Positions 35,957-45,454 of a stretch of 64,000 bases of DNA are shown piece after piece. How positions within the stretch are numbered: position 1 is the stretch's first letter; each line of letters opens with the position of its first letter. The position numbers were made by a program, and so were the translations under genes. Below the pieces are notes generated by a model. That model was not told the origin of the DNA. It saw only the letters and a program-made list of their open reading frames with translations, and searched no databases. This DNA is from Variovorax sp. E3 (lineage in GTDB: Bacteria; Pseudomonadota; Gammaproteobacteria; Burkholderiales; Burkholderiaceae_C), in the NCBI RefSeq assembly GCF_016082275.1, contig NZ_MOWM01000005.1, positions 1 through 64,000 on the forward strand, given 5' to 3'.

Positions 35957-36943
35957 TCAGTGCATGCCGGGCTTCAGCAGTTCGCGGATCTTCTCGTAAT
36001 CGCCGGGCCGCGCCTGCAGGTCGGCGGGCGACACGGCCTTGGCCGCCGCTTCCATGAAGGCCTGCCGGTCGGGGCGGATGACCTTGATGCCGGTTTCGCC
36101 GAGCTTGCCCTCGGCCACGAGCTCGCGCGCGATGATCTGCACGCTGGCCCACACGGCGTCCTTGCGGATGATGTCGTTCACGATCACCCGGTCGCCTTCG
36201 TTCATGCGCTGCAGCGCGGTGGGCGAGATCACGATGCCGAGCATGTCGTACATGTGGCCGGTGAGCGTGACGCTCTTTTGCACCTCGTAGAACTTCTTCG
36301 CGAGGATGGTCGGCAGCGGGTTCTCCTGCGCATCGATCTCGCCGCTCTTGAGCGCGTCGTACACCTTGGCGAAGGGCATCGGCGTGGCGACGGCGCCCAT
36401 GCTCCTGGCAAAGAGCTTGTAGCTGGGCGCATCGGGCACGCGCAGCTTCAGGCCCTGCATGTCTCGAGGGGAATTGATCGGCTTGTTCGACGTGACGTGC
36501 CGCGCGCCATAGTAGATGGCCGCCATCAGGTGGTTGCGGCTTTGCGCCTCGTAGCCCTTGCGCAGTTCGTCGAACACCGGGCTCACGAGGAAACGCCGCA
36601 CGTGGTCGGGATCGGAGAACAGGAACGGAAAGCCCACCACGCCCAGCGGCGCGTAGTCGCGCGAGAGCACGTTGATGCCGATGTAGGCGATGTCGATGTC
36701 GCCCGACGCGAGCTTCTTGCTGTACTCGGCTTCAGCGCCCAGCGCGCTCGCCGCATAGACCTGGATCTCGACGCGACCCGCCGTGGCCGCCTTGATCTTC
36801 TGCGCCATCGCCTCGGCCTGCGTATGGAACGGCTCGCTGGTTTCGTAGCCGTGCGCCCACTTGAGCGTGACCGGCGCGGCCTGCGCCCCCACGCCCAGCA
36901 GCAACCCGGCGCCCAGCAGGAGCGCCTTCATGAACTGTCTCAT
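35957..36943 (-). CDS. TRAP transporter substrate-binding protein (DctP family)
   Basis: Periplasmic receptor of 328 residues. Signal peptide MRQFMKALLLGAGLLLGVGA, then VTLKWAHGYETSEPFHTQAE; LKLRVPDAPSYKLFARSMGA contains the conserved Arg that binds a carboxylate, and VYDALKSGEIDAQENPLPTI is the usual ligand-domain segment. The membrane partners DctQ and DctM are not adjacent, so this is an orphan receptor. A strong hairpin separates it from the FAH gene. Confidence 0.9.
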   Translation of the reverse strand: MRQFMKALLLGAGLLLGVGAQAAPVTLKWAHGYETSEPFHTQAEAMAQKIKAATAGRVEIQVYAASALGAEAEYSKKLASGDIDIAYIGINVLSRDYAPLGVVGFPFLFSDPDHVRRFLVSPVFDELRKGYEAQSRNHLMAAIYYGARHVTSNKPINSPRDMQGLKLRVPDAPSYKLFARSMGAVATPMPFAKVYDALKSGEIDAQENPLPTILAKKFYEVQKSVTLTGHMYDMLGIVISPTALQRMNEGDRVIVNDIIRKDAVWASVQIIARELVAEGKLGETGIKVIRPDRQAFMEAAAKAVSPADLQARPGDYEKIRELLKPGMH

Positions 36944-36984
36944 TGTTTGTCCCCACCACGCTGTTATTGAAATTCTTCGGGAGG

Positions 36985-37014
36985 GGCGCGGCGCACCGCC
37001 GGGTGCGCCGCGCC
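36985..37014 (-). terminator. Strong hairpin, probable terminator of the SDR-FAH operon
   Basis: Perfect 13-bp stem, GGCGCGGCGCACC (36985-36997) with its complement at 37002-37014, and a four-base loop. It lies 19 bases past the FAH stop. No long T-run follows on the minus strand, but stem strength suggests transcript termination or protection. Confidence 0.6.
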
Positions 37015-37032
37015 GTCAGACAGCGTCCAGCG

Positions 37033-37881
37033 TCAGAGCTTGAACGGAATCACTTCCTGGCGTTGTTCGCCCAGGCCTTCGATGCCCAGCGTCATCACGT
37101 CGCCCTTCTTGAGGAACAGCGGCGGCTTCATGCCCATGCCCACGCCGGGCGGCGTGCCGGTGGTGATGACGTCGCCGGGCATCAGCGTCATGAACTGGCT
37201 CACGTAGCTCACGATCTTGGCCACGCTGAAGATCATGGTCTTGGTGCTGCCGGTCTGCACGCGCTGGCCGTTCAGGTCGAGCCACATCGCGAGCTTCTGC
37301 GGGTTTGGCACTTCGTCGCGCGTCACGAGCCAGGGGCCCAGGGGGCCGAAGGTGTCGCAGCCCTTGCCCTTGTCCCAGGTGCCGCCGCGCTCGATCTGGT
37401 ATTCGCGCTCGCTGATGTCGTTGATGGTGCAGTAGCCGGCCACGTAGTCCAGCGCGCTCTTTTGCGACACGTAGCGTGCGCGCGTGCCGATGACCACGCC
37501 CAGCTCGACTTCCCAGTCGGTCTTGACCGAGCCCTTGGGCAGCATCACGGGGTCGTTCGGGCCCTGGACGCAGCTGTTGGCCTTGGTGAACACCACGGGC
37601 TCCTTGGGCACCGGCAGGCCGGACTCGGCCGCGTGGTCCGCGTAGTTCAGGCCGATGGCGATGAACTTGCCGACATTGGCCACGGGGCTGCCGAAGCGCG
37701 GCTTGCCCTTGACCAGCGGCAGCTTGTCGACCTTCTGCTTGCGCAGCTTGGCAATGGCGGCGTCGCCCAGTTGCTCGGGGCCGATGTCGCCGACCACCGC
37801 GCTCAGGTCGCGCAGTTGGCCGTTGTCATCGATGAGGCCGGGTTTTTCCTTGCCGGGGTTGCCATAGCGGACGAGTTTCAT
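37033..37881 (-). CDS. Fumarylacetoacetate hydrolase-family protein (2,4-diketo-3-deoxy-sugar-acid hydrolase type)
   Basis: A 282-residue Mg2+-dependent enzyme cleaving a C-C bond next to a diketone. FIAIGLNYADHAAESGLPVP is the family start, DWEVELGVVIG supplies the metal-binding Glu pair, and PGDVITTGTPPGVGMGMKPP the substrate loop. Similarity of plan to enzymes of the L-fucose/L-rhamnose diketo pathways, and location next to two SDRs and opposite a sugar-acid dehydratase, suggest cleavage of a 2,4-diketo-3-deoxy acid to pyruvate plus a hydroxy acid. Confidence 0.88.
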   Translation of the reverse strand: MKLVRYGNPGKEKPGLIDDNGQLRDLSAVVGDIGPEQLGDAAIAKLRKQKVDKLPLVKGKPRFGSPVANVGKFIAIGLNYADHAAESGLPVPKEPVVFTKANSCVQGPNDPVMLPKGSVKTDWEVELGVVIGTRARYVSQKSALDYVAGYCTINDISEREYQIERGGTWDKGKGCDTFGPLGPWLVTRDEVPNPQKLAMWLDLNGQRVQTGSTKTMIFSVAKIVSYVSQFMTLMPGDVITTGTPPGVGMGMKPPLFLKKGDVMTLGIEGLGEQRQEVIPFKL

Positions 37882-37911
37882 GCTTTCCTTTCAGTGCATT
37901 GAATGGGTTGA

Positions 37912-38667
37912 TTAATACGTGGAGCGGCCACCGGAGAGGTCGAACACCGCGCCGGTGGAAAAAGAACAATCTTCGGTGCAGAGCCAGGCGACCATCGCGG
38001 CCACCTCTTGCACCGTGCCGAAGCGGCCCATGGGAATCTTCGAGCGCATGAAGGCGATGTGCTCGGGCGTCATCTGCTCGAAGATGGCCGTCTGCACCGC
38101 CGCGGGCGTCACGCAGTTCACGCGGATGCCGGTGTCGGCCAGCTCCTTGCCCAGCGACTTGGTCAGGCCGATGACGGCCGCCTTGCTCGCGCTGTAGGCG
38201 CTGGCGTTGGGGTTGCCGTCCTTGCCCGCCACCGAGGCGATGTTGACGATGCGGCCGAACCCCTGCGCGCCCTGCTTGCGCATTTGCGCGACCACCTCGC
38301 GGCAGCACAGGAACACGCCGTTGACGTTGACCTCCATCACCTGGCGCCAGTCGTCCACCGGGTAGTCCCACAGCTTGACGTTGGGGCCGGTGATGCCGGC
38401 GCTGTTGACCAGCGCGTCGATGCGCGGCGCCCGCGCCAGCGTGGCCGCCACGGCCTTGGCCACCGACGACTGCTGCGACACGTCGACCTTCAGCGCGAAG
38501 GCCTTGTCGCCCAGCGATGCGGCGGCCTTGAGTGCGGCTTCCTCGTCGCGGTCCCACAGCGTGACGCTGCCGCCCGAGGCCACCAGCCGCTGCGCGATAC
38601 CCAGGCCCAGGCCCGTGGCCCCGCCGGTGACCACCGCGTGGCGCCCCGCGAAGTCGAGCTGGTTCAT
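37912..38667 (-). CDS. SDR, probable 2-keto-3-deoxy-sugar-acid dehydrogenase
   Basis: A 251-residue classical SDR. Cofactor loop TGGATGLG, WDRDEEA after the second strand (Asp, pointing to NAD), NSAGITGPNV in place of NNAG, and active site NIASVAGKDGNPNASAYSAS plus KAAVIGLTKSLG. In diketo sugar pathways an SDR of this type oxidises the 4-OH of the 2-keto-3-deoxy acid made by the dehydratase, producing the substrate of the FAH enzyme encoded next. Start overlaps the stop of the other SDR. Confidence 0.87.
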   Translation of the reverse strand: MNQLDFAGRHAVVTGGATGLGLGIAQRLVASGGSVTLWDRDEEAALKAAASLGDKAFALKVDVSQQSSVAKAVAATLARAPRIDALVNSAGITGPNVKLWDYPVDDWRQVMEVNVNGVFLCCREVVAQMRKQGAQGFGRIVNIASVAGKDGNPNASAYSASKAAVIGLTKSLGKELADTGIRVNCVTPAAVQTAIFEQMTPEHIAFMRSKIPMGRFGTVQEVAAMVAWLCTEDCSFSTGAVFDLSGGRSTY

Positions 38668-39398
38668 ATGGTGATGCCGCCGTCGACGGTGAAGGCCTGC
38701 CCGGTGGCGAACACCGATTCGTCGCTGGCCAGGAACACCACCACCGGCGCGATTTCCTCGGCCTGCGCGAGCCGGCCCATGGGCTGGCGCGCGATGAAGG
38801 CCTTGCGCGCCGCATCGGGGTCGGCATTGGCGTTGATGCGATCGCCCAGCGAGGGCGTGTCGACCGTGCCGGGGCACACCGCATTGCAGCGGATGCCGCG
38901 GGCCACGTAGTCGGCCGCCACGCTCTTGGTGAGGCCCAGCACGGCCGCCTTGGTGGTGCCGTACACGAAGCGGTTGGGCAGCCCCTTCATGCTCGAGCAC
39001 ACGCTCGCCATGTTGATGATGCTGCCGCGCCCGGCCGCGAGCATGCCGGGCAGCACGGCCTGGATGGTCCACATCTGGGCGCGCACGTTGAGGCTGAAGG
39101 CGGACAGCAGCTCATCGTCGGTGGCCTGCTCGATGGTGCCGTTGTGCACCACGCCCGCGCAGTTGAAAAGAATGTCGAGCGCGGGCAACTGGCCCACCAC
39201 CGCGCCGATGGCGGCCTTGTCGAGCACGTCGAGCTTGAGCGCGGTGACGTTGGGCACGCCGGCGTAGCGCGCCAGCAGCGCCTCGTTGACGTCGGTGGCC
39301 CAGACCCGCGCGCCCTCGGCGGCCATGGCGAGCACGCTCGCGTGGCCGATGCCCTGGCCCGCGGCGGTGACCAGCGCGGTCTTTCCCTTCAATCTCAT
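38664..39398 (-). CDS. SDR, probable sugar 1-dehydrogenase of the divergent sugar regulon
   Basis: A 244-residue SDR: TAAGQGIGHASVLAMAAEGA cofactor loop, ATDVNEALL (Asp, NAD preference), FNCAGVVHNGTIEQA in place of NNAG, and YGTTKAAVLGLTKSVAADYV as the active-site YxxxK. Family members at this position act on L-fucose, D-arabinose or related aldoses, or on the deoxy acid. First gene leftward from the operator at 39464-39490. Confidence 0.87.
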   Translation of the reverse strand: MRLKGKTALVTAAGQGIGHASVLAMAAEGARVWATDVNEALLARYAGVPNVTALKLDVLDKAAIGAVVGQLPALDILFNCAGVVHNGTIEQATDDELLSAFSLNVRAQMWTIQAVLPGMLAAGRGSIINMASVCSSMKGLPNRFVYGTTKAAVLGLTKSVAADYVARGIRCNAVCPGTVDTPSLGDRINANADPDAARKAFIARQPMGRLAQAEEIAPVVVFLASDESVFATGQAFTVDGGITI

Positions 39399-39463
39399 CG
39401 GAGGCTCCTCGGCTCTGTCTCGGGGTTAAGCCCGATGGTGGCCCGGGCGGTATATCGTATTCT

Positions 39464-39490
39464 GAATTGGCCTTACCACTTGGCCAATTC
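39464..39490. promoter_or_regulatory. Predicted FadR/GntR-type operator between divergent sugar genes
   Basis: GAATTGGCC and GGCCAATTC form a perfect 9-bp inverted repeat with a nine-base centre TTACCACTT. It lies 66 bases upstream of the left SDR start and 31 before the GTG of the regulator, over a local AT-rich promoter-like stretch (TATATCGTATTCT). TTGGCC-TTACCA resembles operators of the FadR subfamily. Confidence 0.65.
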
Positions 39491-39520
39491 AGGACAACCC
39501 TTAACCCCTTCCCCGATCCC

Positions 39521-40228
39521 GTGCCGCTCCAGACCCTCGAACCCCAGCGCCTTTACCGCCAGATTGCCGACCAGCTCCGTGGGCTGATTTCCAAGGGCGA
39601 GTTCGATGTCGGCGCGCGCATTCCCGCCGAACGCGACCTCGCCAAGCAACTGGGCGTGAGCCGCCCCTCGGTGCGCGAGGCGCTGATTGCGCTGGAGGTG
39701 GAGGGCTGGGTCGAAATCCGCACCGGCTCGGGCGTGTACGTGCTCGACCGCTCGCACCGCACGAGCGTGCCCACGGCGGGCACCGAATGGGGCCCGCTCG
39801 AAATCATCCGCGCGCGCCGCATGGTCGAGGGCGAGACCGCCGCCACCGCCGCGCAGCACGGCAAGCGCAAGGACGTGGACGCCATGCGCCGCGCGATCCA
39901 GACGATGCGCGAGATGGCCGCGCGCAACGAAGTGCCGCACGAAGGCGACCGCGCCTTTCACCTGGCCATCGTCAACGCCTGCGGCAACGTGGTGCTGACC
40001 GAAACGGTGCAGGGCTTCTGGGAGTCGCGGCACGGGCCGATCTTCGCCCGGATGATCGATTACTTCGAGACCATGGACTCGTGGCAGGCCGCCATCGGCG
40101 AGCACGAGGCCATTCTCGACGCGGTCGCCGCGCGCGACCCCGCCGCGGCGCGCGACGCCATGCACCAGCACATGGACAAGTTCCACCAGAGATTCAGCGC
40201 GAGCTGGCGCCGCGCGAAGGCCACCTGA
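39521..40228 (+). CDS. GntR regulator, FadR subfamily (FCD domain)
   Basis: A 235-residue regulator. Winged helix near residues 12-75 with RIPAERDLAKQLGVSRPSVR as recognition segment, and the all-helical FCD ligand domain with IIRARRMVEGETAATAAQHG and, later, two His-containing helices (EGDRAFHLAIVNACGN; HEAILDAVAARDPAAARDAM) that bind metal in this group. GTG 39521 is preferred to the TTG at 39467, which would put the operator inside the gene. Controls itself, the dehydratase-transporter operon and probably the leftward SDR-FAH operon. Confidence 0.88.
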   Translation: MPLQTLEPQRLYRQIADQLRGLISKGEFDVGARIPAERDLAKQLGVSRPSVREALIALEVEGWVEIRTGSGVYVLDRSHRTSVPTAGTEWGPLEIIRARRMVEGETAATAAQHGKRKDVDAMRRAIQTMREMAARNEVPHEGDRAFHLAIVNACGNVVLTETVQGFWESRHGPIFARMIDYFETMDSWQAAIGEHEAILDAVAARDPAAARDAMHQHMDKFHQRFSASWRRAKAT

Positions 40229-40273
40229 AAACACGCGACCGAACAAGCAAGCAAACGCCAGCAGACCCCCACC

Positions 40274-41799
40274 ATGACCCCTTACATCAGACTCCATCCC
40301 GCCGACGACGTCGTCATCGCGCGCTCCCAATTGCTCGGCGGCGCCACCGTCGAAAACGTGGCCGTGCGCGGCCTCATTCCGCCGGGCCACAAGATCGCGA
40401 TGCGCGACATCGCGCCCGGCGAACCGGTGCGCCGCTACAACCAGATCATCGGTTTCGCGAGCCGCCCCATTGCGGCCGGCGAGCACGTGCACACGCAGAA
40501 CCTCGACATGGGCCCCGACAAGGGCGACTTCGAGCGCGACTACGCCTTCGGCGCCGACGTGAAGCCCGCGCCCGCCAAACGCGAGGCCACCTTCATGGGC
40601 ATCAAGCGCAAGGACGGCCGCGTGGCCACGCGCAACTACATCGGCGTGCTGACCAGCGTGAACTGCTCGGCCACGGCCGCGCGCGCCATCGCCGACCACT
40701 TCTCGCGCAAGACCAACCCGCAGGCGCTGGCCGCGTTCCCGAACGTCGACGGCATCGTCGCGCTCACGCACGGCACGGGCTGCGGCATGGACACCGAGGG
40801 CATGGGCATGCAGATCCTGGAGCGCACGCTCACGGGCTACGCCACGCACGCCAACTTCGCGGCGGTGCTGGTGGTGGGCCTGGGCTGCGAGGCCAACCAG
40901 ATCAACGCCTGGCTCACGACCGGCCACCTGGCCGAGGGCGAGAACTTCCGCACCTTCAACATCCAGGACACGGGCGGCACGCGCAAGACGGTCGAGAAGG
41001 GCGTGGCGCTCATCAACGAAATGCTGCCGCGCGCCAACGCGGTGAAGCGCGAGCCGTGCAGCGCGGCGCACATCACCATCGGGCTGCAGTGCGGCGGCTC
41101 CGACGGCTACTCGGGCATCAGCGCCAACCCGGCGCTGGGCGCGGCGGTCGACCTGCTGGTGGCGCACGGTGGCACGGCCATCCTCAGCGAGACGCCCGAG
41201 GTGTACGGCGCCGAGCACCTGCTCACGCGCCGCGCGGTGAAGCGCGAGGTCGGCCAGAAGCTGGTGGACCGCATCAAGTGGTGGGAGCACTACACCGAGA
41301 TCAACGAGGGCGAGATGAACAACAACCCCTCGCCGGGCAACAAGGCGGGCGGGCTCACCACCATCCTGGAGAAGTCGCTGGGCGCGGTCGCCAAGGGCGG
41401 CACCAGCAACCTGGAGGCGGTGTACGAATACGCGGAGCCCGTGAGCGCGCACGGCTTCGTCTACATGGACACGCCGGGCTACGACCCGGTGAGCGCCACG
41501 GGCCAGGTGGCCGGCGGCGCCAACCTGATCTGCTTCACCACGGGGCGCGGCTCGGCCTACGGCTGCGCGCCCTCGCCTTCGCTCAAGCTCGCGACCAACT
41601 CGGCGCTGTGGCAGCGGCAGGAAGAAGACATGGACATCAACTGCGGCGAGATCGTCGACGGCACCGCCTCCATCCAGGAGATGGGCCAGCGCATTTTCGA
41701 GCTGGTGCTGGCCACCGCCTCGGGCGCGCACTCCAAGAGCGAGCAGCACGCTACGGCCAGAACGAGTTCGTTCCCTGGCAGGTCGGCGCGGTGATGTAG
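40274..41799 (+). pseudogene. UxaA-family sugar-acid dehydratase; frame broken near 41750
   Basis: About 508 residues: an N-terminal SAF domain (DDVVIARSQLLGGATVENVA) and the large dehydratase domain found in altronate and galactarate dehydratases. GRVATRNYIGVLTSVNCSAT, LTHGTGCGMDTEGMG and GLQCGGSDGYSGISANPALG are diagnostic; conserved cysteines likely bind the catalytic metal or cluster. Only the last residues are out of frame: restoring one G (CACGGCTAC) gives HGYGQNEFVPWQVGAVM. Removes water from an aldonate to give a 2-keto-3-deoxy acid, feeding the SDR and FAH enzymes. Exact aldonate unknown. Confidence 0.88.
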
Positions 41800-41928
41800 C
41801 CCGCGGCGCAACCCATTTCCCACGCCCGGACGCCGCGCGCTGACCCGCGCGGCATCGCACACGGGCCCCTGCAAGGAGACATCCGGCGCCGGGACAGCGG
41901 CGACGGTCAACGAAGAAGGTCAAGAACC

Positions 41929-42963
41929 ATGAAGAAGATCCGCCTCTCATCCTCCGCGCTGGCCGCGGCCCTCGCACTGGGCGCCGCCGCCGTCGCCCAC
42001 GTTCCCGCCGCAAACGCGGCCGACACCAAGGCCAAGAAGATCGCGCTGTCGAACAACTTCGCGGGCAACTCGTGGCGACAGGCCATGCTCAAGAGCTGGG
42101 ACAAGGTGACGAAGGACGCGGTGGCAAAGGGCGTGGTCGGGCAAGCCCCGAGCTTCACCACGTCGGAGAACCAGGCCACCGAGCAGGCCGCGCAGATCCA
42201 GAACATGATCCTGCAGGGCTTCGACGCCATCGTCATCAACTCGGCTTCGCCCACGGCGCTGAACGGCGCGATCAAGCAGGCCTGCGACGCGGGCATCGTG
42301 GTGGTGTCGTTCGACGGGGTGGTGACGGAGCCTTGCGCCTACCGCATCGCGGTGGACTTCAAGCAGCTGGGGCAGATGCAGATCGACTACTTCGCAAGCC
42401 GGGGCCTGAAGGGCAACCTGCTCGAGGTGCGCGGCATCGCGGGGGTGTTCGTGGACGACGAGATCCACCAGGGCATCACCGGCGCGGTGGCCAAGCGGCC
42501 CGAATACAAGATCGTCGGCTCGGTGCACGGCAACTGGACGCAGACGGTGGCGCAGAAGGAGGTGTCGGCGATTCTCTCGACGCTGCCGCCGGTGACGGCG
42601 GTGGCCACGCAGGGCGGCGACGGCTATGGCGTGGCGCAGGCCTTCAAGGCGGCGGGCCGGCCGACGCCGGTGATCTTCATGGGCAACCGCCAGGACGAGC
42701 TCGCGTGGTGGAAGGAACAGCGCGACGCCAACAAGTACCAGACGATGTCGGCCAGCATCGCGCCGGGTGCGTCGACCTTCGCGTTCTGGGTGGCGCAGCA
42801 GATTCTCTCGGGCGCCAAGGTGCCGAAAGACCTGAAGCTGCCGATCAGCGTCGTGACGCAGGACACGCTCGACGCGGCGGTGAAGAACACCGAAGTGGGC
42901 GGCGTGGTGAACGTGGAGTATTCGCAGAAGGACGTCGTCGATTTCCTGGCCAAGGCGAAGTGA
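41929..42963 (+). CDS. Ribose-type sugar ABC transporter substrate-binding protein
   Basis: A 344-residue periplasmic receptor. Signal sequence of about 30 residues ending PAANAAD, then KKIALSNNFAGNSWRQAML, QIQNMILQGFDAIVINSASP and VVTEPCAYRIAVDFKQLGQM as in Periplasmic-binding-4 proteins. GAAGG precedes the ATG. The 129 bases upstream show no other gene. Stop and the ATPase start overlap by one base. Confidence 0.91.
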   Translation: MKKIRLSSSALAAALALGAAAVAHVPAANAADTKAKKIALSNNFAGNSWRQAMLKSWDKVTKDAVAKGVVGQAPSFTTSENQATEQAAQIQNMILQGFDAIVINSASPTALNGAIKQACDAGIVVVSFDGVVTEPCAYRIAVDFKQLGQMQIDYFASRGLKGNLLEVRGIAGVFVDDEIHQGITGAVAKRPEYKIVGSVHGNWTQTVAQKEVSAILSTLPPVTAVATQGGDGYGVAQAFKAAGRPTPVIFMGNRQDELAWWKEQRDANKYQTMSASIAPGASTFAFWVAQQILSGAKVPKDLKLPISVVTQDTLDAAVKNTEVGGVVNVEYSQKDVVDFLAKAK

Positions 42964-44449
42964 TGGGCGAGGTCCTCGTCGAGGCACGCGGCACCGCACG
43001 GTCCTTCGGGGCCGTGCAGGCGCTGCGCGGGGTCGACCTGCAACTGCGGCGCGGCGAGTGCGTGGGGCTGGTGGGGCACAACGGCGCGGGCAAGTCGACG
43101 CTGGTCAACGTGCTGTGCGGCGCGCTGGCGCCCGACCGGGGCGCGCTGCGCTTTGCCAACCGGCTGCCGGACGCGCCGGCCTGGAGCCTGCGCGAAGCGC
43201 GGCGCTGGGGGTTGCGCTGCGTGTTCCAGGAACTGTCGCTGTGCGACAACCTCACGCTCGCGGAGAACCTGCGCATCGCGCAGCCGCAGTCGGCCGAATG
43301 GTCGTGGCGCAAGCGCGCGGGCGCACAGCTGATGGCCTCGCTCGACCGCATCTTTCCGGGGCACGGGTTGCGGCCCGACGACGTGGCGGGCGAGCTGCCC
43401 ATCGGCAAGCGGCAGATCGTCGAGGTCGCGCGGGCGTTCACGCCGGGCTCGCAGCCGCTGGAGCTGATGATCCTCGACGAGCCCACTTCGTCGCTCGACG
43501 GGCAGGCGGCCTCGCAGTTGCTGGCGTACATCCGCAGCTTCGTGGCCGAGGGCAAGACCTGCGTGCTGATCACGCACAAGCTGCGTGAAATTTTCGCGGT
43601 GACCGACCGGCTGGTGGTGATGCGCGACGGGCAGGTGGTGCAGACCACGCCGACCGCGGAGACCGACCGCGACCGCCTCGTGGCGACGATGGGGCAAGCC
43701 CTGGAGAAAGACGAAGAAGCACCGGCCGCCGCGGCAACCGCAAGGCCGCGCGATGCGAGCGGCGCCGCGCGGACCGTCGTGCAGGTGCAAGCGTCACCGC
43801 AGCGCGGCCTGCCGATGCACGCGACGCGCGGCGAAGTGATCGGCCTTGCCGGCCTGGCCGGACACGGCCAGACCGCGATGCTGCTCGCGCTGCAGGAGGC
43901 CTCGCAGCGCAGGGCCACCGACGCGATGCGCGTCGAGGGCGCGACCGCCTTCGTCGCGGGCGACCGGCAGACCGACGGCGTGTTCAACCTCTGGTCGATC
44001 GCCCGCAACATGACGGTGGGCTGGCTCGCCGAGCTGCGTTCGCGCGGCCCGCTGATCGACCTGAAGCGCGAGCAGCAGCAGGCCGACCAGTGGCGCCAGC
44101 GCCTGGGGCTGGTCACGCCCGACATGGCGCTGCCCATCGGCTCGCTCTCGGGCGGCAACCAGCAGAAGGTGCTGTTCGCGCGCGCGCTCGGCGCGTCGCG
44201 CCGGTGATCCTGATGGACGACCCGATGCGCGGCGTCGACGTGGGCACCAAGCGCGACGTGTACGCGCTGATCCGCGAAGAGGCGCGCAACGGCCGCACCT
44301 TCGTCTGGTACACGACCGAGTTCGATGAACTGCACCACTGCGACCGCGTCTACGTGTTCAGCAACGGGCGCGTGGTCGGCGAACTGGCCGGCGACGACAT
44401 CAGCGAGGAGCGCGTGGTCGCCCTCTCTTTCGAGGAGGTAGCGGCATGA
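42963..44449 (+). pseudogene. Sugar ABC transporter ATPase with two ATPase domains; frame broken near 44197
   Basis: About 495 residues, RbsA/MglA class. The first domain has Walker [10 protein letters not shown], an unusual signature (ELPIGKRQIVEVARA) and Walker B LMILDEPTSSLDG. The second has no usable Walker A (GLAGLAGHGQTAMLLALQ), as is common in this class, a good signature SLSGGNQQKVLFARAL and Walker B VILMDDPMRGVDVG with Asp in place of the catalytic Glu. Restoring one G (GTCGGCGCC for GTCGCGCC) rejoins the last part. Confidence 0.88.
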
Positions 44450-45438
44450 GCGGCATGGCAATGACCTCGACTGGCGCACGCGGCGCACGCGGTGCGCCGG
44501 TCAACTCGGCGCGACGCGTGGCGATGCTGCATGCGCTGCTGCCGGCGGTGGCGCTGGCGCTGCTGCTGGCGGCGGTGTTCCTGAAGCAGCCGCGCGCGAT
44601 GTCCTACTTCGGCATCAACCTGCTGCTGAACCTGGCCATTCCGGTGATGTTCGCGACGCTCGCGCAGATGATGGTGCTGGCGGTGAGCGACCTCGATTTG
44701 TCGATCGGCCCGTTCGTGTCGCTGGTGGCCTGCATCGGCGCGACGCTGATGCCCACGCAGCCGCTGCTCGCGGTGGCGGCGCTGGCCGCCGCCGTGGCGG
44801 TGTACGCGCTGGCGGGCGCGGTGATCGAGGCGCGGCAGTTGCCGTCGATCGTGGTCACGCTGGGGCTGTCGTTCGTGTGGCTGGGCTGCGCGGTGCTGCT
44901 GCTGCCCACGCCGGGCGGCACGGCGCCCGACTGGCTGCGCGGCGCCATGAGCTGGCGCACGCCGCTCATGCCGATGCCGATCTGGATGGCGATCGTCGCG
45001 GCCATCGGCGGGCACCTGCTGATCACGCGCAGCGCGTTCGGCACGCTGGTGCGCGGGCTCGGCGGCAACCCCGGCGCGATTGCGCGCGCGGGCTGGAACA
45101 TGGTGCGCGTGCGCGCCGGCGTGTACGCGATTGCCGGCGTCTTCGGCGTGTGCTCGGGGCTGATGCTGGTGGGGCAGGCCACGTCGGCCGACGCCAACAT
45201 CGCCTCGCGCTACACGCTGGTGGCCATTGCGGCGGCCATTCTGGGCGGGGCCGAGTTCGCGGGCGGCAAGGTGTCGCCGGTGGGCGCGGTGATCGGTGCG
45301 CTCACGGTGACGCTGGCGGCCTCGTTCCTCACCTTTCTCAACATCGCACCGGACTGGCAGGTGGGCATGCAGGGGCTGATCCTGGTGGCCGTGCTCGGCC
45401 TGCGCGCGGCCATCGACCTGCTGGGAGGCAAGCGATGA
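44446..45438 (+). CDS. Sugar ABC transporter permease (RbsC family), first
   Basis: A 330-residue inner-membrane permease with 8-10 hydrophobic helices. DLDLSIGPFVSLVACIGATL and GTLVRGLGGNPGAIARAGWN are family signatures, and LGGAEFAGGKVSPVGAVIGA the conserved late loop. ATGA overlap with the ATPase. Pairs with the next permease as a heterodimer. Confidence 0.91.
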   Translation: MSGMAMTSTGARGARGAPVNSARRVAMLHALLPAVALALLLAAVFLKQPRAMSYFGINLLLNLAIPVMFATLAQMMVLAVSDLDLSIGPFVSLVACIGATLMPTQPLLAVAALAAAVAVYALAGAVIEARQLPSIVVTLGLSFVWLGCAVLLLPTPGGTAPDWLRGAMSWRTPLMPMPIWMAIVAAIGGHLLITRSAFGTLVRGLGGNPGAIARAGWNMVRVRAGVYAIAGVFGVCSGLMLVGQATSADANIASRYTLVAIAAAILGGAEFAGGKVSPVGAVIGALTVTLAASFLTFLNIAPDWQVGMQGLILVAVLGLRAAIDLLGGKR

Positions 45439-45454
45439 GCGCCGCGACAACAGC

